Source: Acholeplasma granularum ATCC 19168
GTDB taxonomy: Bacteria; Bacillota_I; Bacilli_A; Acholeplasmatales; Acholeplasmataceae
Assembly: GCF_000526235.1 (NCBI RefSeq)
Contig: NZ_JAFR01000007.1
Coordinates: 147,087-211,086, forward strand
DNA length: 64,000 nucleotides
Direction of reading: 5' to 3'
Shown here: positions 36,984-46,031 of the stretch, in pieces
Numbering within the stretch: the first letter of the stretch is position 1
Layout: each line of letters starts with the position of its first letter
Translations under genes and position numbers: made by a program
The notes under the pieces: model-generated
Database searches by the model: none
What the model was told of the DNA's origin: nothing
The model's input: the letters and a program-made list of their open reading frames with translations, nothing else

Positions 36984-38346
36984 ATTTATTGGATTTACTT
37001 TTTTTAACTTGATAGTGTGGATTCGTCTTTTTTTGATACTCTACAAAAGACTTACTTTTTTTCTTTATAGAGGTTTTAGAATTTTTATTTTCTTTAGATT
37101 TTGGTTTGTGACCTTTAAATTTTAAGTAATCCGGTAATTTATTTTGATCTTGTCTTCTATTTATTTCATGTTTTGGACTTTTAGTTATTGGTTTTATAGA
37201 TTCTTTGATAGGTTTTAACACCTGAAATTGATGTTCAATAACATTGATTGATTTACCGATATGTTTTTCAATTTGATTAAGTAATTTAGGTTCAGCTGGG
37301 TCAGAAAAAGATATAGCAATACCACTTAATCCTGCTCTACCCGTTCTACCGATACGGTGTATATATGTTTCTGGTACTTCTGGTAAATCATAGTTAACTA
37401 CAAAATCTAGAGCCTCAATATCAATGCCTCTTGCTGCTATATCTGTTGCTACTAGTATTTTTGTTTTTCCCGACTTAAAGTTATTTAGTGATCGCTCACG
37501 CGATGCTTGAGATTTGTTACCATGAATGGGTTCTGATTCAATATTTACCATCATTAGATTTTTAACTAATCTATTTGCACCATTTTTTGTTCGCGTAAAT
37601 ACTAATACAGATTTCATATTCATTTTTTTAATTAAATCAACAAGTAAAGCTGTTTTATATGATTTTGAGACTAAATAAACAGATTGATTGATTAAGTCAA
37701 GGGTTTGTGTGACTGGAGCAACAGCAATTCTTACTGGATTTATGAGTATTTGTTTTGATAATTGCTCAATTTGTTTTGGCATGGTTGCAGAAAATAGCAT
37801 TGTTTGTCTATCTTTTGGTATTTGATTAACTATTTTTAGTACATCTTTAATAAATCCCATATCTAACATCTGATCAGCTTCATCTAACACCAAGTATTTT
37901 ATATCATTTAAGTGTAATATTTTTTGATTTAGTAGATCGAGTAATCTTCCTGGTGTTGCAATAACTACATCTACACCACGTTTAATAGATTCTTCTTGGC
38001 GTTTTTGAGAGACCCCACCATATATTGTAGTATTTTTTATGTTCAAGTATTTTGAGTAATTTGTAAAATTTTCAGCTACTTGTAGTGCAAGTTCTCGCGT
38101 TGGGGTTAATACTAATGCTTCAATTTTTCTATCTGCCTTATGATTTTTACTTTCATATATTTTTTGTAAAATTGGTATAGCAAATGCTGCTGTTTTACCG
38201 GTACCTGTTTGTGCACTTGCTAGTAAATCTTTACCATCAAGTAGTGCAGGTATTGCATTTACTTGTATAGGTGTAGGCTCACTATATCCTGATAAAGATA
38301 AAGATTTTGTAATACGTTCAATTATATTTAAATCATTAAATGTCAT
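36982..38346 (-). CDS. DEAD-box RNA helicase
   Basis: RNA helicase of 454 residues, CshA-like. Q motif GYSEPTPIQ, Walker A AQTGTGKT, PTRELA, DEAD (VLDEADQMLD), SAT, ARGIDIE and HRIGRTGRAG are intact. The C-terminal ~85 residues form a basic, low-complexity tail ending in KSKSNK that likely binds RNA. AAAGGA lies 8 bases before the ATG at 38346; the longer open frame upstream is hydrophobic, AT-rich leader and not coding. A terminator-like hairpin sits 25-60 bases upstream of the start, suggesting attenuation. Confidence 0.94.
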   Translation of the reverse strand: MTFNDLNIIERITKSLSLSGYSEPTPIQVNAIPALLDGKDLLASAQTGTGKTAAFAIPILQKIYESKNHKADRKIEALVLTPTRELALQVAENFTNYSKYLNIKNTTIYGGVSQKRQEESIKRGVDVVIATPGRLLDLLNQKILHLNDIKYLVLDEADQMLDMGFIKDVLKIVNQIPKDRQTMLFSATMPKQIEQLSKQILINPVRIAVAPVTQTLDLINQSVYLVSKSYKTALLVDLIKKMNMKSVLVFTRTKNGANRLVKNLMMVNIESEPIHGNKSQASRERSLNNFKSGKTKILVATDIAARGIDIEALDFVVNYDLPEVPETYIHRIGRTGRAGLSGIAISFSDPAEPKLLNQIEKHIGKSINVIEHQFQVLKPIKESIKPITKSPKHEINRRQDQNKLPDYLKFKGHKPKSKENKNSKTSIKKKSKSFVEYQKKTNPHYQVKKSKSNK

Positions 38347-38371
38347 ATTTTTTTCCTTTATATATTGTGAT

Positions 38372-38405
38372 TTTAAAAAGGTGTTTGATTGTAACCAAAC
38401 ACCTT
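38372..38405 (-). promoter_or_regulatory. Terminator-like hairpin in the DEAD-box helicase leader
   Basis: Minus strand: arms AAGGTGTTTG / CAAACACCTT (10 bp, 38379-38405) with a 7-base loop, followed by a T-run. It lies between any upstream promoter (for example near TATACT at ~38440) and the helicase start 25 bases on, so it would stop most transcripts unless read through. No other gene upstream ends here in this direction, which argues for an attenuator rather than an ordinary terminator. Confidence 0.6.
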
Positions 38406-38537
38406 CTTTATATATAAAATGTTTATAAATCAATAACCTATAAAAGTATACCATAATTAAAACTATTATTTCTATTATATGTTTTATTATGTAGAGAAAA
38501 TAACTGATGATATATATCAAATACTTTAATAATTTCA

Positions 38538-38551
38538 TGGAATCGTTTAAC
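38538..38551. promoter_or_regulatory. cre-like site upstream of GPH transporter
   Basis: TGGAATCGTTTAAC matches TGNAANCGNWNNC except for A in place of the last C. It lies ~63 bases before the transporter start and just before a TATAAT box (38570-38575). One mismatch makes this a weak call. Confidence 0.35.
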
Positions 38552-38613
38552 TTAATTTTTATGCATGATATAATAAACATAATATACAATATAGATAAAA
38601 GGATATCATAATT

Positions 38614-40023
38614 ATGAAAGAAAAAACATTTGGAAAGAAAATAGCATTTGCTGCTGCCGATATTTTAGGTGGTGGCTCTTTTAATATTATTAATTTTTTA
38701 TATACTGGATTTCTAGTATTAGCAGTTGGTTTAAGCCCATATTATGCAGGTTTGATTATTTTATTAGCAAGAATTTGGGATGCAGTAATTGATCCAATAA
38801 TGGGCTATATCAGTGATAAAACAAAATCAAGATGGGGAAAACGACGAGTTTATCTAATATTCGTATCTCCTCTTTTAGTTATTTCACTTTATTTACTTTT
38901 TTATCCTTATAATTTTGAACAAGAAATACTTAAGGTTATAGCATGCTTAGCAAGTTATTTACTCTTTACAACCGTACAATCAGCAATCATGGTGCCCTAC
39001 TATTCACTTGGTTCTGAAATAAGCAGTGATTATCACGAACGTGCCTCATATAATAGTGTTCGTTTAGGTTTTTCAATCTTTGCATCTATTATTTGTGTTG
39101 CTGTTCCCGGTTTGATAATTTCAAGTTTTGAAGACCAGTCAATAGGTTACCAAGTTATGAGTTTAACTTTCGGTGTTATATTTGCTGTATCTACGATGAT
39201 TACTGGTATTTTTGCAAAAGAAGAAATTATAACTGAACCAACTAAAGCTAAATTCAACTTTAAAGACTTATTAAAACCATTAAAACTAAAAAGTTATCGA
39301 CAATACTTATATTTATTTTTAGTTGTTCAAATGTGTATGGCAATTATGAGTGGTTTATTTTTCTTTTATATTGATTTTTATATTACTAAAACAGCAACAT
39401 TTAATGGTTCTACCACATCAGTTGGTTTAATCTCAGCTGCACTGATGTTTGGTATGCAAATTGTTGCATTACCTTTCTACTTAAAGACAATAGAAAAATT
39501 TGGAAAAACGTTTACCTACCGCTTAGGGGCATTTATTTGGATAATTGTTGCACTAATATTACTCTTAGTTCCTCAAGATTTGAATCAAGTATGGATTATC
39601 TACTTACTTGCTGCACTTATGGGTTTTGGTATTTCAGGACCCGGACTCATTCCACATACTATGTTTGGTGATGTTGTTGATGCAGGTCAATTAGTATTTG
39701 AAGAGAGATTAGATGGTCAGATGGGTGGTTTTACAAACTTTGTTAATCAAATATCTCAAGCTATCGGACTAGCCTTATCGATGTTTATCTTAGGTCTTGC
39801 TGGTTTTGTTGAAAGCGATCTAACAAATCCACCACTTAATCCTTCACAACCAGAAAATGCATTATTAGCGATTAAACTAATTATGTCACTGGCACCACTT
39901 CTACTAATGACAATTGGCATAATTGTTTCTCATCGCTATAAAATAGATGCTCAAATGCAAAAAGAAATTAGACTTGCAATTAAGGATAGCACAAATATCG
40001 ATGAATTAGTTAAGGCTCTTTAA
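38614..40023 (+). CDS. GPH-family sugar:cation symporter (MFS_2)
   Basis: Transporter of 469 residues with 12 helices, of the MelB/GPH group. The signature RIWDAVIDPIMGYISDKTKS, with RWGKRRVYL after it, contains the paired Asp of the cation site and motif A of the family. A second-half GISGPGLIPHTMFGDVVD is also typical. Likely brings in a glucoside or oligosaccharide with a cation. It is followed two bases later by the acyltransferase gene. A cre-like site upstream would fit carbon control. Confidence 0.88.
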   Translation: MKEKTFGKKIAFAAADILGGGSFNIINFLYTGFLVLAVGLSPYYAGLIILLARIWDAVIDPIMGYISDKTKSRWGKRRVYLIFVSPLLVISLYLLFYPYNFEQEILKVIACLASYLLFTTVQSAIMVPYYSLGSEISSDYHERASYNSVRLGFSIFASIICVAVPGLIISSFEDQSIGYQVMSLTFGVIFAVSTMITGIFAKEEIITEPTKAKFNFKDLLKPLKLKSYRQYLYLFLVVQMCMAIMSGLFFFYIDFYITKTATFNGSTTSVGLISAALMFGMQIVALPFYLKTIEKFGKTFTYRLGAFIWIIVALILLLVPQDLNQVWIIYLLAALMGFGISGPGLIPHTMFGDVVDAGQLVFEERLDGQMGGFTNFVNQISQAIGLALSMFILGLAGFVESDLTNPPLNPSQPENALLAIKLIMSLAPLLLMTIGIIVSHRYKIDAQMQKEIRLAIKDSTNIDELVKAL

Positions 40024-40024
40024 T

Positions 40025-41194
40025 ATGTTAATGAAAAAAACTAATAAATTTGTTTACTTAATGGTTGGTTTTTTACTTAAACTTGTGGCAATTTTTAAGG
40101 GACAAAAAATCTTAAAGAAAGTTAAGATTACTGGGCCAGCAATCACTTTAAGCAATCACACATCATGGTATGATTTTGCATATACATTTGCAGCAATTTA
40201 TCCAAAAGGGACTACATTTTTAGCAGCAGAAAAAATGTTTTATGATCGACGAATGGGGTTTTGGTTAAAGTTAGCAAAGGCTATACCAAAAAAACTATTT
40301 AGAGCAGATCCAAAAGCCGTCCATTCTACATTTAAACTATTAAAACAAAATGAAATTGTATCAATATTTCCTGAAGGTCAAATATCTACGACTGGTCGCC
40401 CTATACCAATTAGTTTTGCTATTGCAAAACTAGTTAAAAGAGCAAGAGTTGATGTCTACGCAATTACTCACGAAAATGCATCCTTGGTCAATCCAGCATG
40501 GTCTAAAAAAAGCTTTAAAGGCAAAATATATACTTCTATATTGCCAATATTATCTAAAAACGAAATTGAATTCCTGTCTGAAAATGAAATCTACAATCGT
40601 ATTGTAGATAAGTTAGCTGTTGATTCATCAGTTATTAACTTATCTAAAAAACTTAAGTTTAAAGGTAAAAATATTAAAGGTTTAGAAAACGTTATTTATC
40701 AATGTGATAAATGCAAACATGTTGGTTTAAATACACATAAAAATGAAATAATTTGTCCAAGTTGTAATTCTAGAAGAATTTATGATTTATTTGGTCTACT
40801 TGATAATAAAACAATTTATGAAGTGTATGAAAAACAAAAATTATATTTTATCGATTCACTTAAAGAAAACTCTAACTTTAAAATTGAAAGTTCAACAATA
40901 CTTGAAAGTTATGATAACGATTTAATTAAACCTTTAGGTAAAGGAATCATCACACTTTCAAAACATGGTTATAATTATCAAGGTAGTTTTAGAAATCAGG
41001 ATGTAAACATTCAAATACCTATTGAAGATGTAGCTGCTCTACCTGGTGATTTAGGTAGAAACATTCAAATATATTATAACGATGAATTTTATCAATTTAA
41101 ATTACCGGTTCATTACCTTCCTTCTTTGTTTATATTATTTAGCGAAGTATTATATGAAAAGGTAACTGGCAATAAATCAAGTGGTATCTTCTAA
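40025..41194 (+). CDS. PlsC-type 1-acylglycerol-3-phosphate acyltransferase with zinc-ribbon tail
   Basis: Acyltransferase of 389 residues. The catalytic HX4D is NHTSWYDF (~40-47), and substrate motif FPEGQIST is near 118. Normal PlsC is 200-250 residues; here ~150 extra residues follow, containing a four-cysteine zinc ribbon (CDKCKHVG...CPSCN, ~225-250) and a beta-rich end with no obvious family. The initial ATG has AAGG 9 bases upstream. Membrane attachment is through an N-terminal hydrophobic helix. Product would be phosphatidic acid, but the tail hints at a specialised role. Confidence 0.85.
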   Translation: MLMKKTNKFVYLMVGFLLKLVAIFKGQKILKKVKITGPAITLSNHTSWYDFAYTFAAIYPKGTTFLAAEKMFYDRRMGFWLKLAKAIPKKLFRADPKAVHSTFKLLKQNEIVSIFPEGQISTTGRPIPISFAIAKLVKRARVDVYAITHENASLVNPAWSKKSFKGKIYTSILPILSKNEIEFLSENEIYNRIVDKLAVDSSVINLSKKLKFKGKNIKGLENVIYQCDKCKHVGLNTHKNEIICPSCNSRRIYDLFGLLDNKTIYEVYEKQKLYFIDSLKENSNFKIESSTILESYDNDLIKPLGKGIITLSKHGYNYQGSFRNQDVNIQIPIEDVAALPGDLGRNIQIYYNDEFYQFKLPVHYLPSLFILFSEVLYEKVTGNKSSGIF

Positions 41195-41196
41195 CC

Positions 41197-41234
41197 AAAA
41201 GGTGCGTTTACTTTTGTAAACACACCTTTTTATT
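41197..41234 (+). terminator. Terminator of the GPH-PlsC operon
   Basis: Arms AAAAGGTG-C-GTTTAC and GTAAAC-A-CACCTTTT with a TTTT loop and a single internal mismatch, followed by TATTTAT. Starts two bases past the stop. Confidence 0.88.
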
Positions 41235-41249
41235 TATAATTATTAATTA

Positions 41250-41561
41250 TTATTCAATTACTTTACTCCAAATAAAATCAAATAATTCTTCAAAATCATC
41301 TGTTGGATACTTTTGTCAAGTACCAGGTAACCATTCCTGTAAATTATTTTCAACTGTTAGTTTAATGCCTGTAATACATGAAATAATAACTCCTGTTTGA
41401 AGCACTATATGGTGGAAATAATGATATCAGCACCATTCAAAATAGGATTTTAAGTTTTATTGTTACTTGAACTTCACCATATAAAGTAAGTCTTCATCAT
41501 ACCTGATTTTAGCATGTCTAGTTAATATTAACTTGGCTATAAGATATCCTAATTTTTTCAT
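41250..41561 (-). pseudogene. Decayed gene downstream of the RlmD-like methyltransferase
   Basis: About 310 bases of former coding sequence with several lesions. An ATG overlapping the methyltransferase stop opens MKKLGYLIAKLILTRHAK and stays open for 32 codons. A frame change near 41470 gives YGEVQVTIKLKILF, another gives NGADIIISTI, and the original frame resumes as GVIISCITGIKLTVENN, LQEWLPGT, a TGA at 41316-41318, then QKYPTDDFEELFDFIWSKVI up to TAA at 41250. The peptides look protein-like but I do not recognise the family. It was probably the second gene of an operon with the methyltransferase. Confidence 0.65.
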
Positions 41562-42916
41562 TATTTTAGTATAAGTAAAGAAACACTTTCAACTAATGAT
41601 GTATAAGGAAACATATCAATTGGGATAATTTCTTTTACAATATAAGATTTACTTAATTGACTTAAATCTTTAGCTAAAGTTGATGGGTTACAAGATCCAT
41701 AAACTAAACGTTTAGGTTTAAACTTAAGTATTGTATCTATAGTTGATTCACCTAAACCTGATCTTGGTGGATCAAATAACATGATATCGATTGTTTGGTT
41801 TTTTAGTTTATTTAAGGCTTCTTCAAAATCTGATTGTATGACCTCAACATTTCTAATATTATTATTATTTAAAGAAATTTTTGCAGAGGTTGCTGCATCT
41901 TTATTAATTTCTATAGCATATACTTTTTTGGCTTTATCAGCAATATAGTGAGATATTGGTGCACTACCAGCATAAGCATCAATCACAATATCATTTTCAG
42001 AAACTTCAGATAATTCAACCATTTTTTTGTAAAACTTATCTGCTTGAGTTGTATTAAGTTGGAAAAAAGCATCAGGTTTTAAACTAAACTTAAATCCAGA
42101 TAGTGATTCATCTACTGTCTCTTTACCATATATTAGTTTAGTTTTATTGGTAAAAAAACTTTGTTTAACTTCTGAATTAATCACATCATAAACTGAAAGT
42201 ATTTCAGGATGATGTACAACCAGTTCATTGACAAATTCAATCATTTTATTAACTTTTTTAGGTATGATAAATGAAACTTGAACTTCCTCTAAGTTTTCTG
42301 TAATTCGTACAACTGCGTGTGATATATCACCTTTTTTTGTTTTAGGATCGTAAGCATCAATTCCTAGTTTATCCATTAGTAATGTAATTGTTGTAAAAAT
42401 TTCATTAATCTTTTTATGTTGAATACCACAGTCTTCAATTGGAATAAACTGATTAGAATTTCTAGCGTACATACCAAAACGATTCTTACCATTAATTTTT
42501 CTTAAAGGCAAAGAAGCTTTATTACGATAATGCATCGGGTTATCCATACCTATTGTTTCTTTAATTAAAGACTTATCGTATTTTTTCATGTACCTGTCAA
42601 GTGCTTTACTTAAAATATCCTTTTTTTGTCCCAGCATTGCCACATAATTAAAATGCTGAACTTGACAGCCACCGCATAAATCATAAACAGGACAAAAAGG
42701 TATAATTCTTTGTTTTGATTTTTTTAATGTCTCAACAACTTTTGCTGTTGCTCTATTTGGAAATACTTCTTTAATTTGTACCTTTACAGTTTCACCTGGT
42801 AATGCTTGATCAATAAAAATAGCTAGTCTTTCATGATAGCCAATGCCTTCACCATTGATACCCATTCTTTTGATATCTACTTCGATAATATCATCTAATT
42901 TTACATTTTGCTGCAT
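41561..42916 (-). CDS. rlmD: RlmD/TrmA-family 23S rRNA (uracil-C5) methyltransferase
   Basis: SAM-dependent RNA methyltransferase of 451 residues. A TRAM domain (IEVDIKRMGINGEGIGYHER) is followed by a 4Fe-4S cluster motif CPVYDLCGGCQVQHF (~80) and the catalytic domain with VIDAYAGSAPISHYIA, DPPRSGLGE and the catalytic Cys in YGSCNPSTLA. The family includes RlmCD, RlmD and TrmA; the iron-sulphur site favours RlmD/RlmCD. It ends in TAATG shared with a pseudogene. Its promoter must lie in 42917-42960. Confidence 0.92.
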   Translation of the reverse strand: MQQNVKLDDIIEVDIKRMGINGEGIGYHERLAIFIDQALPGETVKVQIKEVFPNRATAKVVETLKKSKQRIIPFCPVYDLCGGCQVQHFNYVAMLGQKKDILSKALDRYMKKYDKSLIKETIGMDNPMHYRNKASLPLRKINGKNRFGMYARNSNQFIPIEDCGIQHKKINEIFTTITLLMDKLGIDAYDPKTKKGDISHAVVRITENLEEVQVSFIIPKKVNKMIEFVNELVVHHPEILSVYDVINSEVKQSFFTNKTKLIYGKETVDESLSGFKFSLKPDAFFQLNTTQADKFYKKMVELSEVSENDIVIDAYAGSAPISHYIADKAKKVYAIEINKDAATSAKISLNNNNIRNVEVIQSDFEEALNKLKNQTIDIMLFDPPRSGLGESTIDTILKFKPKRLVYGSCNPSTLAKDLSQLSKSYIVKEIIPIDMFPYTSLVESVSLLILK

Positions 42917-42963
42917 AATTTCACCTTCTAAAATAATTATAACATAATACTTATAAAGCCATT

Positions 42964-42989
42964 AAAAAACCAGTTTAATAACTGGTTTT
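42964..42989 (-). terminator. Terminator of the thiolase operon
   Basis: Minus-strand stem AAAACCAGTT / AACTGGTTTT with a 4-base loop (42966-42989), followed by six T residues. It overlaps the stop of the last alpha/beta hydrolase. Confidence 0.88.
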
Positions 42990-43866
42990 AAATGAAGTGG
43001 AGTATATCAATAGCAAGACGTTCTGGATCATCTACAACGATTGAATGACCACAGTTTTCATATATAATTACCTCAGCCTCGGGGAATAATGAAACTGTTT
43101 CATCAAACATAATTTTTGGTACAGTTAAATCTTTATTGCCCCAGATAATTAGTGTTTTAGCTTTTAATTTGCTTATTTTATTATTACCCATACTATATAA
43201 ACTGTTTTGGTTAGTAATATTAAAGTTAGCTAAAGCCCAATCCACATCAACTAAGTTTCTTTGTTTGATTGCCTCTTGCATCCATAATAAGTTTTTATCC
43301 TTATTAGGTTTCTTACCCGTATAAATAGTTACATCATAAATGTATGCAAGCATTTGAGCATTTTTTTCTTTGTATATATTTAGTAATGGTAGTACCTGAA
43401 CAGGATCTAATGCCATTTCACTTTTTGATTTGTATATATTTGGAAAGTCAGGTTGTCCTTTTTCATTTTTTACAAATACAGGATAACCTTTGGGTGAACC
43501 TGATGAAAGTAACACTAAGCTGTTGACCATATTTGGATAATTGCTTGAAAATTCCATCGCAATATTTCCACCTAAAGACCAACCAACTATATGTACATGA
43601 TTTATTCCTAGTACATCCAAAAACATTTTTAAGTCATCAGAAAAATCTGTTAATGTTTCAATGTTATTATTGTATGTTGAATTGCCAAATCCTCTTAAGT
43701 CTGGTGCAATAACACGAAGGCCATTTGGTAATTTTTCAAATAGTGGTTCGAAAAATATTGCCGACGAGGTATTACCATGAATTAGTAATAATGTGTCTTT
43801 TGAATCGCCTTGCTCAAAGTAATGAATTGTTTCATTATTTGGAAGTAACACTTCTTTATTCTTCAT
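42988..43866 (-). CDS. Alpha/beta hydrolase, second of pair
   Basis: Serine hydrolase of 292 residues. Nucleophile elbow GWSLGG (~95-100), acid in WGNKDLTVP (~240) and base in GHSIVVDDPERL near the end; HGNTSSAIFFEPLFE is the oxyanion loop. It resembles the epoxide hydrolase/esterase or proline-iminopeptidase-like group rather than lipases. No signal peptide, so it acts in the cytoplasm. It is the last gene of the thiolase operon and is probably a paralogue of the gene before it. AAGGGG precedes the ATG. Confidence 0.82.
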   Translation of the reverse strand: MKNKEVLLPNNETIHYFEQGDSKDTLLLIHGNTSSAIFFEPLFEKLPNGLRVIAPDLRGFGNSTYNNNIETLTDFSDDLKMFLDVLGINHVHIVGWSLGGNIAMEFSSNYPNMVNSLVLLSSGSPKGYPVFVKNEKGQPDFPNIYKSKSEMALDPVQVLPLLNIYKEKNAQMLAYIYDVTIYTGKKPNKDKNLLWMQEAIKQRNLVDVDWALANFNITNQNSLYSMGNNKISKLKAKTLIIWGNKDLTVPKIMFDETVSLFPEAEVIIYENCGHSIVVDDPERLAIDILHFI

Positions 43867-43879
43867 ATAAACATCCCCT

Positions 43880-44698
43880 TTAAATTTTAAATTCTAATTC
43901 TGTCTTTAAAAATCCTATAAGTATTGTTGTAAAAATTTCTGGTACTTCATACATGGATGCATGTCCAACATTTGGCAATATAACAAGTCTAGAATTTGGT
44001 AGATTATTATTTAAGATGCGTTGATGAACAAGTGGTGTTAAATAATCATCTTCTGCACCGACTATCATTACAGGTGTTGTGATATCTTTAATATTGTTTC
44101 TTATATCATAGTTTTCTGCAGAATTAGTTAGTCTGATCATACGATCTAAAAAGTTCGTATCTTTGAAGGCACCATTTGTTAATATTTGTTTTCTATTAGC
44201 CATCCATTCAGCTTTTTTATTATTAAACTCTTTAGAATAAATAACTGGAATTGTAGCCTCATAGTAGTTAAGAGTATCTCTTGATTCTGCGTACTCATTC
44301 CATTTGTGTCCAGTAAGAGCTAGTGTTTTAGTAGTATATGCAACAGAGTTATAAATAATTAGACGATCAAGTTTATTAGGATATTTTAAAGCAAATTGCA
44401 GTGCAACTTCACCACCATAACTAATGCCGACTAAATGCACTTTATCAATATTAAGGTGATCTAGTAATGCTTTGACTAAGTCAACTTGAACAGTTTGAGT
44501 ATAATCTGTTTCATAAGAGTCACTTTGCCCTTGGTCTAAAAAATCTAAGCGAATAAGCATGAAGTTATTACTAATGGTATGCACAAATGGTTCCCAACTT
44601 TTTGTAGACATCATTATGCCATTTAAAATTAGTACTGGATTACCTTCACCTTTGATATCATAGTACACATTTTTATCTAAATATTTAAAGTAACTCAT
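43880..44698 (-). CDS. Alpha/beta hydrolase, first of pair
   Basis: Serine hydrolase of 272 residues. Nucleophile elbow GISYGG (~93-98), acid in VGAEDDYLTPL (~220) and base in VGHASMYEVPE (~250). Similar overall to 3-oxoadipate enol-lactonase, BioH and short-chain ester hydrolases. Its ATG overlaps the CoA-transferase stop by four bases, so it belongs to the acyl-CoA operon and may hydrolyse an ester or thioester intermediate, or the imported substrate itself. Confidence 0.82.
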   Translation of the reverse strand: MSYFKYLDKNVYYDIKGEGNPVLILNGIMMSTKSWEPFVHTISNNFMLIRLDFLDQGQSDSYETDYTQTVQVDLVKALLDHLNIDKVHLVGISYGGEVALQFALKYPNKLDRLIIYNSVAYTTKTLALTGHKWNEYAESRDTLNYYEATIPVIYSKEFNNKKAEWMANRKQILTNGAFKDTNFLDRMIRLTNSAENYDIRNNIKDITTPVMIVGAEDDYLTPLVHQRILNNNLPNSRLVILPNVGHASMYEVPEIFTTILIGFLKTELEFKI

Positions 44699-46011
44699 GA
44701 ATCTTGCCCTATATACATTAATTCTTTTGCTTCTTTTGTTAATTGGTCTCTAAATTTAGGATGTGCAATAGAAATAAGTAGTTTGGCTCTTTCAGCAATT
44801 GTTGTACCTCTTAAAGAAACAATACCATATTCAGTAACAACATAATCGACATCATTTCTAGATAATGATATACCTGCACCAGGTTTTAAAGTTGATACAA
44901 TTTTTGATACTTCTTCACGTTCTCCAGTTTCTGGATTTTTTACCATTGCAGTTGAATATAGTGTTATAAATGATTTACCACCTTTTGAATTCTGAGCTCC
45001 AATTGCAGTATCTGCTTGTCCACCAGTTCCTGAAAATTGAACATGTCCAATTGATTCTGATGCACATTGACCTGTTAAATCTACTTCTATTGTCGTATTA
45101 ATACTTATTTGATTATCGTTTTTACCGATAATTGCAGGATCATTACCTTCAACGCCACGCATAAAATAAATACTTGGATTATTATCTAAAAAATCATATA
45201 ATTCCTTTGAACCATAGGCAAAGGCTGTAACATGACGACCTTTAAAAAAGTTTTTCTTATTGCCAGTAACGTTGCCTGATTTAATTAAATCCATCATTCC
45301 GTTTGTGAACATTTCAGTATGGATTCCTAAATCTTTTTTATCTTTTAACGATGCAGCTACAGCATTAGGAATACCACCTATACCAAGTTGAAGTGTTGCA
45401 CCATCAGGAATTTGTTCTGCAACCAGTCTACCAATAATTAGGTCCTTTTCATTTGGTTCAGCATTTTGAATCGATGGTACAGGATAATTTGATTCAATAA
45501 TATAATTTGCTCTTGAAATATGAACTTGATTATCTCCAAATGTTCTTGGAAAATTTGGATTAACTTCAAAAATTACAATATCAGCAATCTCAATAGCATC
45601 CATTTCATAAACATTTTGCACAGATAAAGATACAAATCCATGTTTATCTGGCATAGATGTAGACATTGCAAATACGTTTGGTTTTTTATGTTGAAATCTT
45701 TTTTTACCAGCTAAATGTAAATGATTTGGAATATATGAAATATTACCGTTTTTATGAATTTTTCTTAGCGTATTCGTATAAAACCATCCACCAACGTTGA
45801 AAGATTCTTTGTATTTGGGATTCATGAAAAATTCTGCTTCTAATATTGGTAAACATGAAGAAACAGTGACGTTTTTAACATCATTAGCAACTTCATGTAA
45901 AGCATTCATAAAAGCTTGTGGTTCTGCTGCTGTCATACCAACAACAACATGATCATTTGATTTTACTAATTTAACAGCTTCATGTGCTGTAATTAATTTA
46001 TCTTTATACAT
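44695..46011 (-). CDS. Acetyl-CoA hydrolase/CoA-transferase family protein
   Basis: CoA-transferase of 438 residues, of the group that holds 4-hydroxybutyrate and butyryl-CoA:acetate CoA-transferases. The glutamyl-CoA Glu lies in IHTEMFTNGM (~230), with LQLGIGGIPNAV before and GGQADTAIGAQNSKGGKSFI and TEYGIVSLRG after, all family landmarks. The start at 46011 has AAGGAG upstream; a GTG at 46023 overlaps that site. It would swap CoA between acetate or acetyl-CoA and a short acid. Fourth gene of the operon. Confidence 0.9.
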   Translation of the reverse strand: MYKDKLITAHEAVKLVKSNDHVVVGMTAAEPQAFMNALHEVANDVKNVTVSSCLPILEAEFFMNPKYKESFNVGGWFYTNTLRKIHKNGNISYIPNHLHLAGKKRFQHKKPNVFAMSTSMPDKHGFVSLSVQNVYEMDAIEIADIVIFEVNPNFPRTFGDNQVHISRANYIIESNYPVPSIQNAEPNEKDLIIGRLVAEQIPDGATLQLGIGGIPNAVAASLKDKKDLGIHTEMFTNGMMDLIKSGNVTGNKKNFFKGRHVTAFAYGSKELYDFLDNNPSIYFMRGVEGNDPAIIGKNDNQISINTTIEVDLTGQCASESIGHVQFSGTGGQADTAIGAQNSKGGKSFITLYSTAMVKNPETGEREEVSKIVSTLKPGAGISLSRNDVDYVVTEYGIVSLRGTTIAERAKLLISIAHPKFRDQLTKEAKELMYIGQDS

Positions 46012-46031
46012 TCTTTTTAACACTCCTTAAT

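Noticed and set aside
38347..38589. N-terminal extension of 81 residues for the DEAD-box helicase
   Set aside because: The sequence is unlike any helicase, has a terminator hairpin in it, and a proper ribosome binding site precedes the ATG at 38346.
41316..41318. In-frame TGA read as Trp (mycoplasma code)
   Set aside because: Intact genes in the window use TGG for Trp and end with TGA; the region has other frame breaks and TAA stops, so it is a pseudogene.
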